A stretch of DNA of 64,000 nt from the NCBI GenBank assembly GCA_030998225.1, contig JAPYXD010000744.1, positions 806,001 to 870,000 on the forward strand. The letters are read 5' to 3'. How positions within the stretch are numbered: position 1 is the first letter of the stretch; every line of letters starts with the position of its first letter. Both the position numbers and the translations under genes were made by a program. This DNA comes from Diplolepis rosae. Its lineage: Eukaryota; Arthropoda; Insecta; Hymenoptera; Diplolepididae. Positions 43,373 to 52,144 of this stretch are shown here, in pieces. The notes beneath the pieces were generated by a model, which saw only the letters and a list, made by a program, of their open reading frames with translations, was not told the origin of the DNA and ran no database searches.

Positions 43373-44449
43373 TTGACAATAAGAGTAAATCGACTTACAG
43401 TCGAATTCCGTAAAAATGATTACCTGTCAACGGGATCAAGGTCACCTGCCATTCCTTCTACGATCCCATCTTCTATAATGAAGATGGGAGAGTGTTTAAA
43501 ACTGGCCAGAGACCTGATTCCGGAGTTTGACGGAGCTAACCTGTCCGTGGCAATGTTTGCTGGTCAGTGCAGAGCCGCCGCAGCTCTTCTAGAACCACAT
43601 GAAATAGCATACCTCGTCATAATTATTAGAAATAGAGTAACGGGGCCCGCGCGAAAGCACATCCAAGATCGGATAGGAATTAGTCTCGATGAAATATTAC
43701 GAATTCTACAAAACGTGTACATGCCTCGCGAGGATATTAGCCAGCTCGCTCAAGAACTGGCGAATATCAACAGAAAACCTGGCGAATCGATTGCCGACTA
43801 CGGTACTAGAGTTTGTGTAATTTTGAATAAAATAATTTCTAAAGTCATGGAAAAAAACCCCGTCGAAAAGGGGAGACAAAGGTGCGAGGAATATACTGAA
43901 AACGCAATTAAGAATTTTATACGCGGACTCGATAGGGATACACTCACCTTTATTAAAAACAAATCACCGCCGACCTTGGATGTCGCTATCGAACTGGCCG
44001 CGGAGGCAGACTTAGAGAATTCAAGCTGGAACCGGGTCCACAATAAAGAACATACCTCTCATGCGCCCGAAATTAACAGAAAACGGACAATCGCCCATAT
44101 AAGAGACAAAAAAGACGAAGACAAAACATCCAGACTGTCTTCTCTACAATGTTTCAACTGTAAGGAAACGGGTCATTTTAAACGCGATTGCCCTCAGCCA
44201 CATGCGGGGAGATCTACGAAATATTTCACGTACTGTAACTATAAAAATCATTCTTTCGAAGAATGTCGCCTCAAGAAGAGGCATGATAGAGAGCGACAGG
44301 GCATAAAAAAACCGCGACTTACCAGTAGAGGGGATTTAAACTCGAAAGGGGATCACCAGAAAGGGGCGCCGGTGACCTCATTCCAAGGCCCCAAAAACGC
44401 GTCTTCATATGCCTCGGGAAGCCGAAAAATCGATTTGGCAATCCCGTAA
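43373..44449 (+). CDS. Element E gag (N-terminus incomplete)
   Basis: This is a Gypsy gag of up to 358 residues. The frame is open from 43373 (a TTG); the first ATG is at 43478 (MKMGECLKLARD). The native start may have been lost in the 5' deletion. A helical capsid-type domain covers about residues 45-220, with DLIPEFDGANL matching the FIPKSFDG region of B and C. One CCHC knuckle (CFNCKETGHFKRDC) lies at about 259-272. A second, degenerate one (CNYKNHSFEEC) has lost part of the pattern. B and C have four knuckles. The stop is at 44447-44449, and protease follows in the -1 frame. Confidence 0.82.
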   Translation: MTIRVNRLTVEFRKNDYLSTGSRSPAIPSTIPSSIMKMGECLKLARDLIPEFDGANLSVAMFAGQCRAAAALLEPHEIAYLVIIIRNRVTGPARKHIQDRIGISLDEILRILQNVYMPREDISQLAQELANINRKPGESIADYGTRVCVILNKIISKVMEKNPVEKGRQRCEEYTENAIKNFIRGLDRDTLTFIKNKSPPTLDVAIELAAEADLENSSWNRVHNKEHTSHAPEINRKRTIAHIRDKKDEDKTSRLSSLQCFNCKETGHFKRDCPQPHAGRSTKYFTYCNYKNHSFEECRLKKRHDRERQGIKKPRLTSRGDLNSKGDHQKGAPVTSFQGPKNASSYASGSRKIDLAIP

Positions 44450-44451
44450 TA

Positions 44452-44707
44452 AATCTGCAGAATCAATCCTTTCACTCTAACTCCGCGACTTTTATGATCG
44501 ATACAGGCTGCGAGCTCAATTTAATAAAAGAAAATGCAGTAAATTCTCACGTATGGGTAAACACTAAAAAAAATATACGATTTAGTCGGGATAGGGAGAG
44601 GAATAATAAAAACTATAGGAGAAATAAAGATAATTTTTAAGCACAACGAATCCGCATTTCAAATCATACCTAATAATTTTCCAATCTCTCAAAATGGAAT
44701 TCTTGGA
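44452..44707 (+). pseudogene. Element E protease, frameshifted
   Basis: The retropepsin start (MIDTGCELNLI, catalytic Asp codon at 44500) is read in frame 1. After an 8-base A-run (about 44566-44573) the flap region continues in frame 2, joining the RT frame. A single-base indel in the A-run therefore splits the protease. The expected pol frame, judged from the -1 offset after gag and from the integrase frame, is frame 1. Confidence 0.78.
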
Positions 44708-47125
44708 GTGAATTTTCTACAAAATCATAATGCAACCCTATCATTCGCGGATATATCGCTTAACATAGGTACAAACGAATCTTCTAACTCCATCCCCACA
44801 AAAATTAAATTACCCGCTAGGCAAAAGGTGCTCGTTCAAATCCCCATTAAAAACACCCATTTAAAAGAAGGATATATCGAGAAAATTAATGCCGGCCCAG
44901 GAATCTTCATGGGCATGTCTCTTGTAAAGAAAATCGGAACAACAGCAAAGTGCTATGCTATAAACACAACAAGTGAAGATATAGAACTGACACTGCCCCC
45001 TGTTGATCTGGAAGACTTCACGGTCGTCTCACCTGCCGCACGATCAGGTGCGTACCCCCCACTCTCCACCGAGGGTCAAAAGGAGCGCGCCACTCGCTTT
45101 GCAAAACTCCTCAAGATCCTAGACCTCAAGGATTTGAATGAGGAGGAAAATGATAATATCTTATCAATCTTAGGCGATTATCTTTTCCAATTTCATCTAC
45201 CGGGCGATAAATTAGGGTCAACCAACCTTGTATCTCACGAAATTGTCATGACGGATAAAAAACCAATAAACCAGAGACAATATCGCAATCCCGAAATCCT
45301 CAAAGGCGAAATTAAAAAACAGGTCGAATTATTGCTTCAAAATGGTATTGTCCAACCCTCTAACTCCCCCTACAATTCACCCTTGTGGATTGTCCCCAAG
45401 AAACCAGACGCCCAGGGCAATAAAAAATGCAGGATGGTCATCGACTACCGTGCATTGAATGAACGAACGGTCGGCGACGCTTACCCACTGCCAAATATAA
45501 CCGACATTCTCGATCAGCTCGGTGGCGCTCGTTACTTTTCTGTCCTCGATCTAGCCTCTGGGTTTCATCAAATACCCATGCATCCCAACTCTGTGGCGAA
45601 AACTGCTTTCACCACTCCCTTTTCACACTTAGAATTCACGAGAATGCCGTTTGGACTCAAGAACGCACCTGCCACGTTTCAGAGGCTAATGGACAGAGTC
45701 TTGACCGGCCTTCAGGGGGTGGAACTCTTTGTTTACATGGACGATATTGTCGTCTATGGCTGCTCCCTTGAAGACCACGCCCAGAAATTAAGAGCACTCT
45801 TATGTCGTTTAAAGGGGGCCGGACTTTCCCTCCAACCCGAAAAGTGCCAATTCTTAAGAAAAGAAATCACCTACTTAGGTCACGTGATTTCTGAAACGGG
45901 AGTAAAACCCGACCCCAGGAAAATTGAAGCTGTGAAAGGCTTCCCAATTCCGAAATCACGCAAAAATATAAAACAATTTCTGGGATTAACCGGGTACTAC
46001 CGACGATTTATACCAGAATTTGCAAAAATAGCAAAGTCCCTCAGCCAACTTCTAAAAAAAGAAGTACCATTCACATGGTCCACTGAACAGCAAATCGCTT
46101 TTGAGACACTTCGCGATAAAATATGTTCCCAACCTATTCTCCAATACCCGGATTTTAATAAACCATTTATTGTAACAACCGACGCTTCCAATTTCGCTCT
46201 AGGTGCGGTTTTGAGCCAAGGAATCATCGGCCAAGACTTACCTATTGCATACGGATCGCGAACACTAAATAAACCAGAAACCAACTACTCGACGACAGAG
46301 AAAGAACTTCTGGCTATTGTATGGGCCGTCCAACATTTCCGACCATACTTATATGGCAGGAAGGATTTGAAGGACCCAGTATCACGACTGGCTCGATGGA
46401 AGATTAAATTAAGCGAATACGACTACGAAATCGTATATAAACCTGGTAGAGTCAATTGTAATGCCGACGCTTTATCTAGGAACCCCTGCAGCGCGGAAAT
46501 ACACTGTGTTTATGGCGAGACCACCCCTCCCCTGACTCCTGACGATCCGGTCGTGGCCCCCGGAAACCATGCACCGTGCGACAGGATGTTTGGGGTGGGA
46601 GGATCTCGCTGTTTAAACGAACGGAATTTGAAAAATTCTGTGGAACAAGTCTTTGTGAGTTATGGGACCCCCGAGATCGCAGAGTATGAAGAAACCTCGA
46701 ATGTCCTTAAGGACTCGAGTACCGAAGACGCAACCCGTGAATCCGACGGAATCTCGGATGGTTTCGCAATGGCTCGTAAGTCGGTGAGTGACGAAGAGCC
46801 GCCTCTCCAGGTACAGCATCCACCTGTCTCGAAAGAGAGGATGACTGCTGGAGAGGAAAGACAGGGACCCCGTATCAGCTCATTCATCACCACAACGAGT
46901 GATGCCCGAGCTGTGGGGAGAGGCATTGGATCCCCAAATTCAACAAAATCATGTTTTAGAGAAGTGATTGAAGGCGGGAAGTCCCCCTTGGGTGGAGCAC
47001 CAGAAAATAGTGCCGCCTTATCGCATAGCGAAACCGACTCTGTTTGTCACAAGACAAAACAAATAAGAGCTGCCTGCAGGAAAGGGATGAAACGTCAATG
47101 TCGAGCAATATTTTTATCACAGTAG
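44708..47125 (+). CDS. Element E reverse transcriptase/RNase H
   Basis: This 805-residue frame covers the end of protease, RT and RNase H of a Gypsy element. RT motifs include PYNSPLWIVPKK at about 221-232, MVIDYRALNE, and YMDD at 343-346. FLGLTGYYRRF starts near residue 424. RNase H has D492 and E533, but about 17 residues that include the TDHRPL motif (third catalytic position in B at 658) are missing between YLYG and LKDP. RNase H is therefore probably dead. NADALSRNP ends the domain. A linker rich in Pro, Glu and Arg follows to the stop. The macro-like/integrase region comes in another frame with an 82-base overlap. Confidence 0.87.
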   Translation: MNFLQNHNATLSFADISLNIGTNESSNSIPTKIKLPARQKVLVQIPIKNTHLKEGYIEKINAGPGIFMGMSLVKKIGTTAKCYAINTTSEDIELTLPPVDLEDFTVVSPAARSGAYPPLSTEGQKERATRFAKLLKILDLKDLNEEENDNILSILGDYLFQFHLPGDKLGSTNLVSHEIVMTDKKPINQRQYRNPEILKGEIKKQVELLLQNGIVQPSNSPYNSPLWIVPKKPDAQGNKKCRMVIDYRALNERTVGDAYPLPNITDILDQLGGARYFSVLDLASGFHQIPMHPNSVAKTAFTTPFSHLEFTRMPFGLKNAPATFQRLMDRVLTGLQGVELFVYMDDIVVYGCSLEDHAQKLRALLCRLKGAGLSLQPEKCQFLRKEITYLGHVISETGVKPDPRKIEAVKGFPIPKSRKNIKQFLGLTGYYRRFIPEFAKIAKSLSQLLKKEVPFTWSTEQQIAFETLRDKICSQPILQYPDFNKPFIVTTDASNFALGAVLSQGIIGQDLPIAYGSRTLNKPETNYSTTEKELLAIVWAVQHFRPYLYGRKDLKDPVSRLARWKIKLSEYDYEIVYKPGRVNCNADALSRNPCSAEIHCVYGETTPPLTPDDPVVAPGNHAPCDRMFGVGGSRCLNERNLKNSVEQVFVSYGTPEIAEYEETSNVLKDSSTEDATRESDGISDGFAMARKSVSDEEPPLQVQHPPVSKERMTAGEERQGPRISSFITTTSDARAVGRGIGSPNSTKSCFREVIEGGKSPLGGAPENSAALSHSETDSVCHKTKQIRAACRKGMKRQCRAIFLSQ

Positions 47126-48621
47126 ATTCTTGTATAATCTACAGTAAAGATAAGATTTCAATGGGAAAATCTCATATAATTAACTTTGTTTCAGGGGATG
47201 GCATTTTAAATTCACCTACTAATCAAGAATTAATTAGTAGTAAAATACTTGATGCAAATCTACTACAAGAACAAAATCTTCCATTGGGCCAAGTGATAGT
47301 CTTAGCCAATAACGGAAGATACATCTTTAATTTAGTCGTCAGACCACAAACCAATGATAAACCATTTTTGAATGTTCTCTCGGGGGCGTTTCTTCGACTC
47401 AGAGAATCAATGAGCATTCTAAATATTCAATCTGCAAAAGTTAGCCGAGTGGGAAACGATTTCGATCAAATTAATTGGACCTCAATCGAACAAATAATTC
47501 GCCAACACTTCGCTGGCACAGGCCTAAAAATATGTGTTTGTTCCTCTGAAATTATCATTCCCCCCAAAGAGCAACAGGAAAAAATCATAAAAGAAAATCA
47601 TGAGTCGACCGTTGCTGGCCATAAGGGTGTTTCAAAGACCTACTGGCGAATTCGCGAAAACTATTACTGGAACAGCCTCAAAAGAGATGTAGAGAATTTC
47701 GTGAGGCTCTGTCGGAAGTGCCAAGAAAATAAATTGGTGAGAGTTAAGACTCGTCAGCCAATGAAAATTACTGACACACCGACACAGCCTTTCGAAAAGG
47801 TTCAAATCGATATCGTTGGACCCCTCCCAGAAACACCCTCTGGTAATAAGTACATCCTAACAATACAAGACAACTTTTCGAAATATTCCGATGCAATAGC
47901 CTTACCCTCCTTCAATTCAGTCTCCATAGCTCATGCTCTGGCCGAAGAATTCATCTCTCGGTACGGCTGCCCAAAAGTAATACACACCGACCAAGGTAGC
48001 AACTTTACATCAAACATAATGAAAACCTTTTGCAAAATATTTAAAATAGAAAATATAACCTCCACCGCTTTTCACCCTCAATCCCTTGGATCTCTTGAAA
48101 GAAGTCATCACAGCTTAATAGAATATCTCAAAACATTCGGTAATAAACAGAACTGGGACCAATGGCTTAGGTACGCGATACTCTCATATAACACCTCCAC
48201 CCATGAATCCACCGGCTATGCACCTTATACCCTAGTATTCGGGAAAGAAGCACGAATCCCTAGCAACATTCAGGAACAAGAAGCCCCTCGAACATATGTT
48301 CAATACATGTCCGAATTATTCCGCAAAATTAGTGATATCCAAGCCAATGCAGTAGAAAATCTAATTTTAGCAAAAAATCGATCAAAGCGATATTACGACC
48401 AAAAAATAAATCCAAAGAATTTTAAAGTAGGTGATTATGTCTACCTCTTGAAAGAACCAAGAATTTCTAAATTCGACCCTCAATATAAAGGGCCCTTCAG
48501 AATTAAATGCCTCCTCGGTAACTCTAACGCGGAAATCATAATAAACGACCTCAAAACAAAAATCGTCCATCTAGACAAATTAAAGCTTGCCACCATTCCC
48601 GTAACCCTTCCGGAAAACTAG
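47044..48621 (+). CDS. Element E macro-like domain fused to integrase
   Basis: This 525-residue frame carries two enzymes. Residues about 38-167 are the macro-like domain: HIINFVSGDGILN, the strands GQVIVLANNGRYIFNLVVR, then KVSRVGNDFDQINW with Asp at 141, and a final helix and strand. Where B has Lys after the third strand (FVKE), E has Arg. The integrase follows: an HHCC finger (H186, H193, C223, C226), the DDE triad D256, D316 and E352, and a GPF module at about 497-499 (YKGPFRI). The two parts are joined by about 15 residues (IIPPKEQQEK), which shows that the extra domain is a native part of pol. The start at 47044 is arbitrary. Confidence 0.9.
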   Translation: MSQDKTNKSCLQERDETSMSSNIFITVDSCIIYSKDKISMGKSHIINFVSGDGILNSPTNQELISSKILDANLLQEQNLPLGQVIVLANNGRYIFNLVVRPQTNDKPFLNVLSGAFLRLRESMSILNIQSAKVSRVGNDFDQINWTSIEQIIRQHFAGTGLKICVCSSEIIIPPKEQQEKIIKENHESTVAGHKGVSKTYWRIRENYYWNSLKRDVENFVRLCRKCQENKLVRVKTRQPMKITDTPTQPFEKVQIDIVGPLPETPSGNKYILTIQDNFSKYSDAIALPSFNSVSIAHALAEEFISRYGCPKVIHTDQGSNFTSNIMKTFCKIFKIENITSTAFHPQSLGSLERSHHSLIEYLKTFGNKQNWDQWLRYAILSYNTSTHESTGYAPYTLVFGKEARIPSNIQEQEAPRTYVQYMSELFRKISDIQANAVENLILAKNRSKRYYDQKINPKNFKVGDYVYLLKEPRISKFDPQYKGPFRIKCLLGNSNAEIIINDLKTKIVHLDKLKLATIPVTLPEN

Positions 48622-48747
48622 AGCAATATAATTAAGCGTACTATACCCATAGATTCGGCTGGTAAATTTTAATAATTAATAATAACTCATAAGAAAAAGT
48701 GGCTTTTCAAACAAAAAGCAACTTTTTCTTCCTTATAAGGGGAAAGG
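48622..48747 (+). promoter_or_regulatory. 3' region of E: hairpin and polypurine tract
   Basis: A hairpin at 48692-48730 (arms AGAAAAAGTGGCTTTT and AAAAAGCAACTTTTTCTT) precedes the polypurine tract TAAGGGGAAAGG, which abuts the LTR at 48748. It is the counterpart of the hairpins in A, B and C. Confidence 0.72.
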
Positions 48748-49701
48748 TGTAACATATAGAATATTGAACACGACACCTACCGTCTGTATCTAGACCTAAT
48801 TGACTAGAGGCGCGCTCATTTAATCTGAACATCCATAAAAACTCTATTCCAAACATTTAGAAACTCAAAGATTTAAAACGTGCAATGTTTCGTTAGATGT
48901 TAGAATTACTTCTCATATCCGTCCCCTCGCTTCAGAAAACTTTCTAACATATTGTATTGACTGGAAACAGATTTCGCATTATAAATATTCTTCGTTTTAT
49001 ACAACGTACCGAGACGACGACAAATTCTATTACCATAAAAATGTATTTCCCACGATCAAACGCCGACATCCCTAAAATTGTAAGCCTCGTAAATCAAAAT
49101 AAGTTTATGTTAATGTTAAGGCACTAAGCCCCTTGGAGGGAAACGGCAAAAAATCAGACGACGGCAATCAAGAAGAGTGACCGTAAAGTGTTCGGTTCTT
49201 AGGTTTCCAGATGCTTGTAAAAATCTTTTGTTTCGCGAAGCGCTGGCATTGCTGGAGAGCTCAAGGGTACAAGCCCAAATATTGGACTGGGAACGGGGAA
49301 AGGTTTTCCCGTTGTATACCAGATTTCTCTAAGGTACTTGGTGGGGGAACGCTTCCCGAAGACTGAGCGGGGGCGAATTCTGAACGATTGCAAAATAGAC
49401 TAGGTAGTCCTGTTCTGATGCTTCACGAGAAAGCAATATTGAGAACAGATAAGTTAATAACTAGTATTCGGAAATGTGAATTATACTGGGACTTTACGAT
49501 AAGGTGTTCGGAAATAAATGTACTCCGCGAAACTAATAAAGTGTTTATTTGTGAGTGCACCATATCCGATTTGAATTCCATCCTCTTTTCCCACCATTCA
49601 TAGCCTCCCATCTCGCGGAATCAGACGCAATTTCGATTGCGGGATTGCCGCTTTAGTGCTCCCACCTACCGGATTCCATCGCTACAGACTGGGATGTAAC
49701 A
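48748..49701 (+). repeat. 3' LTR of element E
   Basis: It begins TGTAACATATAG after the polypurine tract and ends GGGATGTAACA. The start and end share the direct word TGTAACA instead of being inverted copies. ATAAATGTAC at about 49515 could belong to a polyadenylation signal. No second copy is left in the window. Confidence 0.78.
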
Positions 49702-49718
49702 CTGACACCAAAATTTTC
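49702..49718 (-). promoter_or_regulatory. Remnant of the tRNA-Leu PBS of B
   Basis: On the minus strand the sequence next to the 5' LTR reads GAAAATTTTGGTGTCAG. TGGTGTCAG matches the first nine bases of a tRNA-Leu primer-binding site, after which E begins. Confidence 0.72.
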
Positions 49719-50530
49719 TGTAACGCGCCGAGTCACTTTTAGCGGGAACTTTTGAATTTCAATAATAATAATTTCCAATTGTGAAGACTGGGTGTGAGCT
49801 CACCACATCAAAGAGTGGAAACTCACCTTGTCGGAGTGAAATTAATTCGTTGAAATAAGTTTTACTTATTTAAAAAGAAAATGAAATCCAAGGTATATTA
49901 AATTAATTACACTTAATTAATTTATTGTACACAACAGCTCAAACTACTATATTTATTTAATTCAAATATATTATAAACATTAATAACTTTATATTCTTAT
50001 TAAGATTACAAAGATGATAAGTAACAAAAAAACTCTAAGTCCTTTTCTTTACTTATAGTTTAAAACGATCTCGCGCGCGGATCAATCGATCAAGTGGTCC
50101 AGATCAATCTGAATCTCTCGCGATGAAGTCTCCTAGGCTTCACCGTCACATGTGTAATTGCGCACCCTTTCTGCGTCCTCTCACTAATTAGGTCAAGTGC
50201 GACCAGCCAATCAAACTTATTTTTTATCCCTACTTATTAGCATAATTCCTAGATTACTTTCCCTACTACTAGATTCCTAGAGCGCACTCTTCCCAATCAG
50301 CATAATAACTCTCATCCAATGTACATAATTATAAACAAGAATGTTATTCATGTCGAGTCACTCTTAAGTCTAGCCAATCTCTTAAAACAAATTTCTTTAC
50401 TTTATTATTAAAATAAAATAAAACAATATTATTTTATTTTAATTTACTTAACCTTTTGATTCTAAGCATAATTTGAAAATTCCCTCCAGTTTAAACGCGC
50501 GCTCTGGTGACGAAATCAGCAATCGTCACA
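49719..50530 (-). repeat. 5' LTR of element B
   Basis: The 812 bp are co-linear with the 3' LTR but carry a 342-bp deletion at the AC dinucleotide 50286-50287. It ends TCGTCACA, followed by GATA. Confidence 0.92.
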
Positions 50531-50534
50531 GATA

Positions 50535-51584
50535 TGTCACGCGCCGAATCAGTTTAAGCGCGAACTGTCGGTAAATTTAAATTTGTAATACACAAATTTA
50601 AATCCGGATATAAGTTCTCCACGTTAAAGAGTGGAAACTCACCTCACCACGAGCAAAGTGTATTTCAACGAACACAATAAAAGTGCATAAATACAAAAAC
50701 TATAATATTGTGAAAGGAATGGGAAAAGAAACGGAGACCGATTTTAATTCAATTTGAACGGTATTTAAACTTCGATTTATTTAACTGTTGTACACAGTGA
50801 CTGACTCCTTTACGGTGCTCGGATGTCAGTCGCTCAAACATTAATGAATTTTCTCTGACCATGATGCTTAACCCCTGCTTGTCTAGGCGCGCGGGTAGTT
50901 TTTCGTACGAGTTGATCTTCGTCGCTGTTCGGATGTTTTCGGAGGCGATCTCTTGATTCCCAGATAAAATGAGGCCCCTTTTCCTTCCGACTGCTGGCGG
51001 AAGGTATCGAAGCGAAAAAACCCCGAACTCGGGTTTTGAACGGTCGAGAGGCCCTGAGCCACATGGTCGACAGGCGAAGGCAATAAAGTTTAATAAAGGG
51101 CTTAACAGTAAAATACATTTCTCTTTTACTGTCAGGGACAGTTATTGAGTATCCTATAATCGCGTTTTAAGACGGCTTGAGAAACTCGCATTTACTTTAT
51201 GTATATAAAACACAACTTGCTTTAATGTTAAGGTTTTCTTTCTAAGTTCCAGGTTTTACAATTTTTGAACATCTGTTGCTTATTGCTATCCACTTTTGTG
51301 ACACATCTGCGATTCTATGTTCGTTATAAATCTAGGTACAAATAGATATAGAAAGGTCGTCATTGTTATAAAATTATCATGCTTCATTCGAATTCAATAT
51401 ACGTTTCTTAATGTCGAATCGCTCTTATTCTATGCCAATCTCATTACATAATATTCTAAATAATTAATTTCTAGGGTGTTTCTAAACTATCTTGTCTACC
51501 TTTGTTGTTTGATTTTTAATCTTGCTTTGAACATTTCGCGCGCGGATCGAGACGCCTCTAGCGTCGAAATCGGCTATCGTTACA
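50535..51584 (-). repeat. 3' LTR of element C
   Basis: It begins TGTCACGCGCCGAATC and ends CTATCGTTACA. It has the same length as the 5' copy with about ten substitutions. An open frame of about 94 codons on the minus strand (50834-51118) is present in both LTRs only because they are near-identical. Confidence 0.94.
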
Positions 51585-51630
51585 CCTCTCCCCTTAGAAA
51601 AAAGGTCGCTTCTTGGGAACGGCCTTTTTT
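51585..51630 (-). promoter_or_regulatory. Polypurine tract and adjacent hairpin of C
   Basis: On the minus strand CTAAGGGGAGAGG abuts the LTR. A hairpin with AAAAAAGGTCGCTTC and GAACGGCCTTTTTT arms lies beside it. Confidence 0.72.
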
Positions 51631-52144
51631 AACTTTATTTACGATTATGCCGATTTGACATAAACATTCATTTGTAGATAATATCATCAGATGTTTAGTG
51701 CAAGTGTACATTTAATTAATACTCAATCGTCCATATGAAGTAATGTGGAGATAGGGCATTACTGTGGTAAGTATTTATCTGTTTATTGTAACCAAATAGT
51801 GTAATATCGATAATTATTTCTATTAAGATTCACACTTTCATACTCCAAAATCAAGACGTGATTAAAAGGTTAAGCTGGTCAAAATATACAAGCTCTTAAA
51901 TCTATGTGTTATGATCATATTTTTATATTCTAATAAGGTTTATTTTTTGTTCAATATTTCTTATAACTGAATTGATGATGTGTGGTACCAACTGTACTAA
52001 TTTTCTAATTTGATGGGCCTATTACTATCTGATCTTAATATGAATACTTGTATACACGTATACTTTTTCCCTTTGTGTTCCCTATGGTTTAGGTGCATAA
52101 GTGATGTCTACAAGTTTGATCGAAATTCGGAGGCGAGTGGGGTA
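51631..52144 (-). other. 3' untranslated region of C
   Basis: This is AT-rich sequence between the truncated pol and the polypurine tract. I looked for integrase motifs (HHCC, DDE, GPY/F) and found none. Confidence 0.65.

Larger units (their letters stand above)
43373..49701 (+). mobile_element. Gypsy element E, 5'-deleted, inside B
   Basis: This plus-strand Ty3/Gypsy element has gag, protease, RT/RNase H, macro-like domain, integrase, polypurine tract and a 3' LTR (48748-49701). Its 5' LTR and leader are lost at the AT-rich junction. The 3' LTR ends within the tRNA-Leu PBS of B (CTGACACCA follows at 49702). Frame breaks and an RNase H deletion show it is inactive. It is related to but clearly different from A-C. 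Confidence 0.87.
34954..50530 (-). mobile_element. Gypsy element B with macro-like pol domain
   Basis: This minus-strand Ty3/Gypsy element has its 3' LTR at 34954-36107 and 5' LTR at 49719-50530, flanked by GATA (34950-34953 and 50531-50534). From its 5' end it has a tRNA-Leu PBS, leader (mostly lost), gag, pol in the -1 frame, and integrase after a one-base frame break. A plus-strand element, E, sits in its PBS. Gag and pol are otherwise open, so B is younger than A. Confidence 0.9.

Noticed and set aside
50834..51118. 94-codon open frame on the minus strand in the LTR of C, repeated at 59193-59477
   Set aside because: It is present twice only because the two LTRs are nearly identical; no recognisable domain and no start context.
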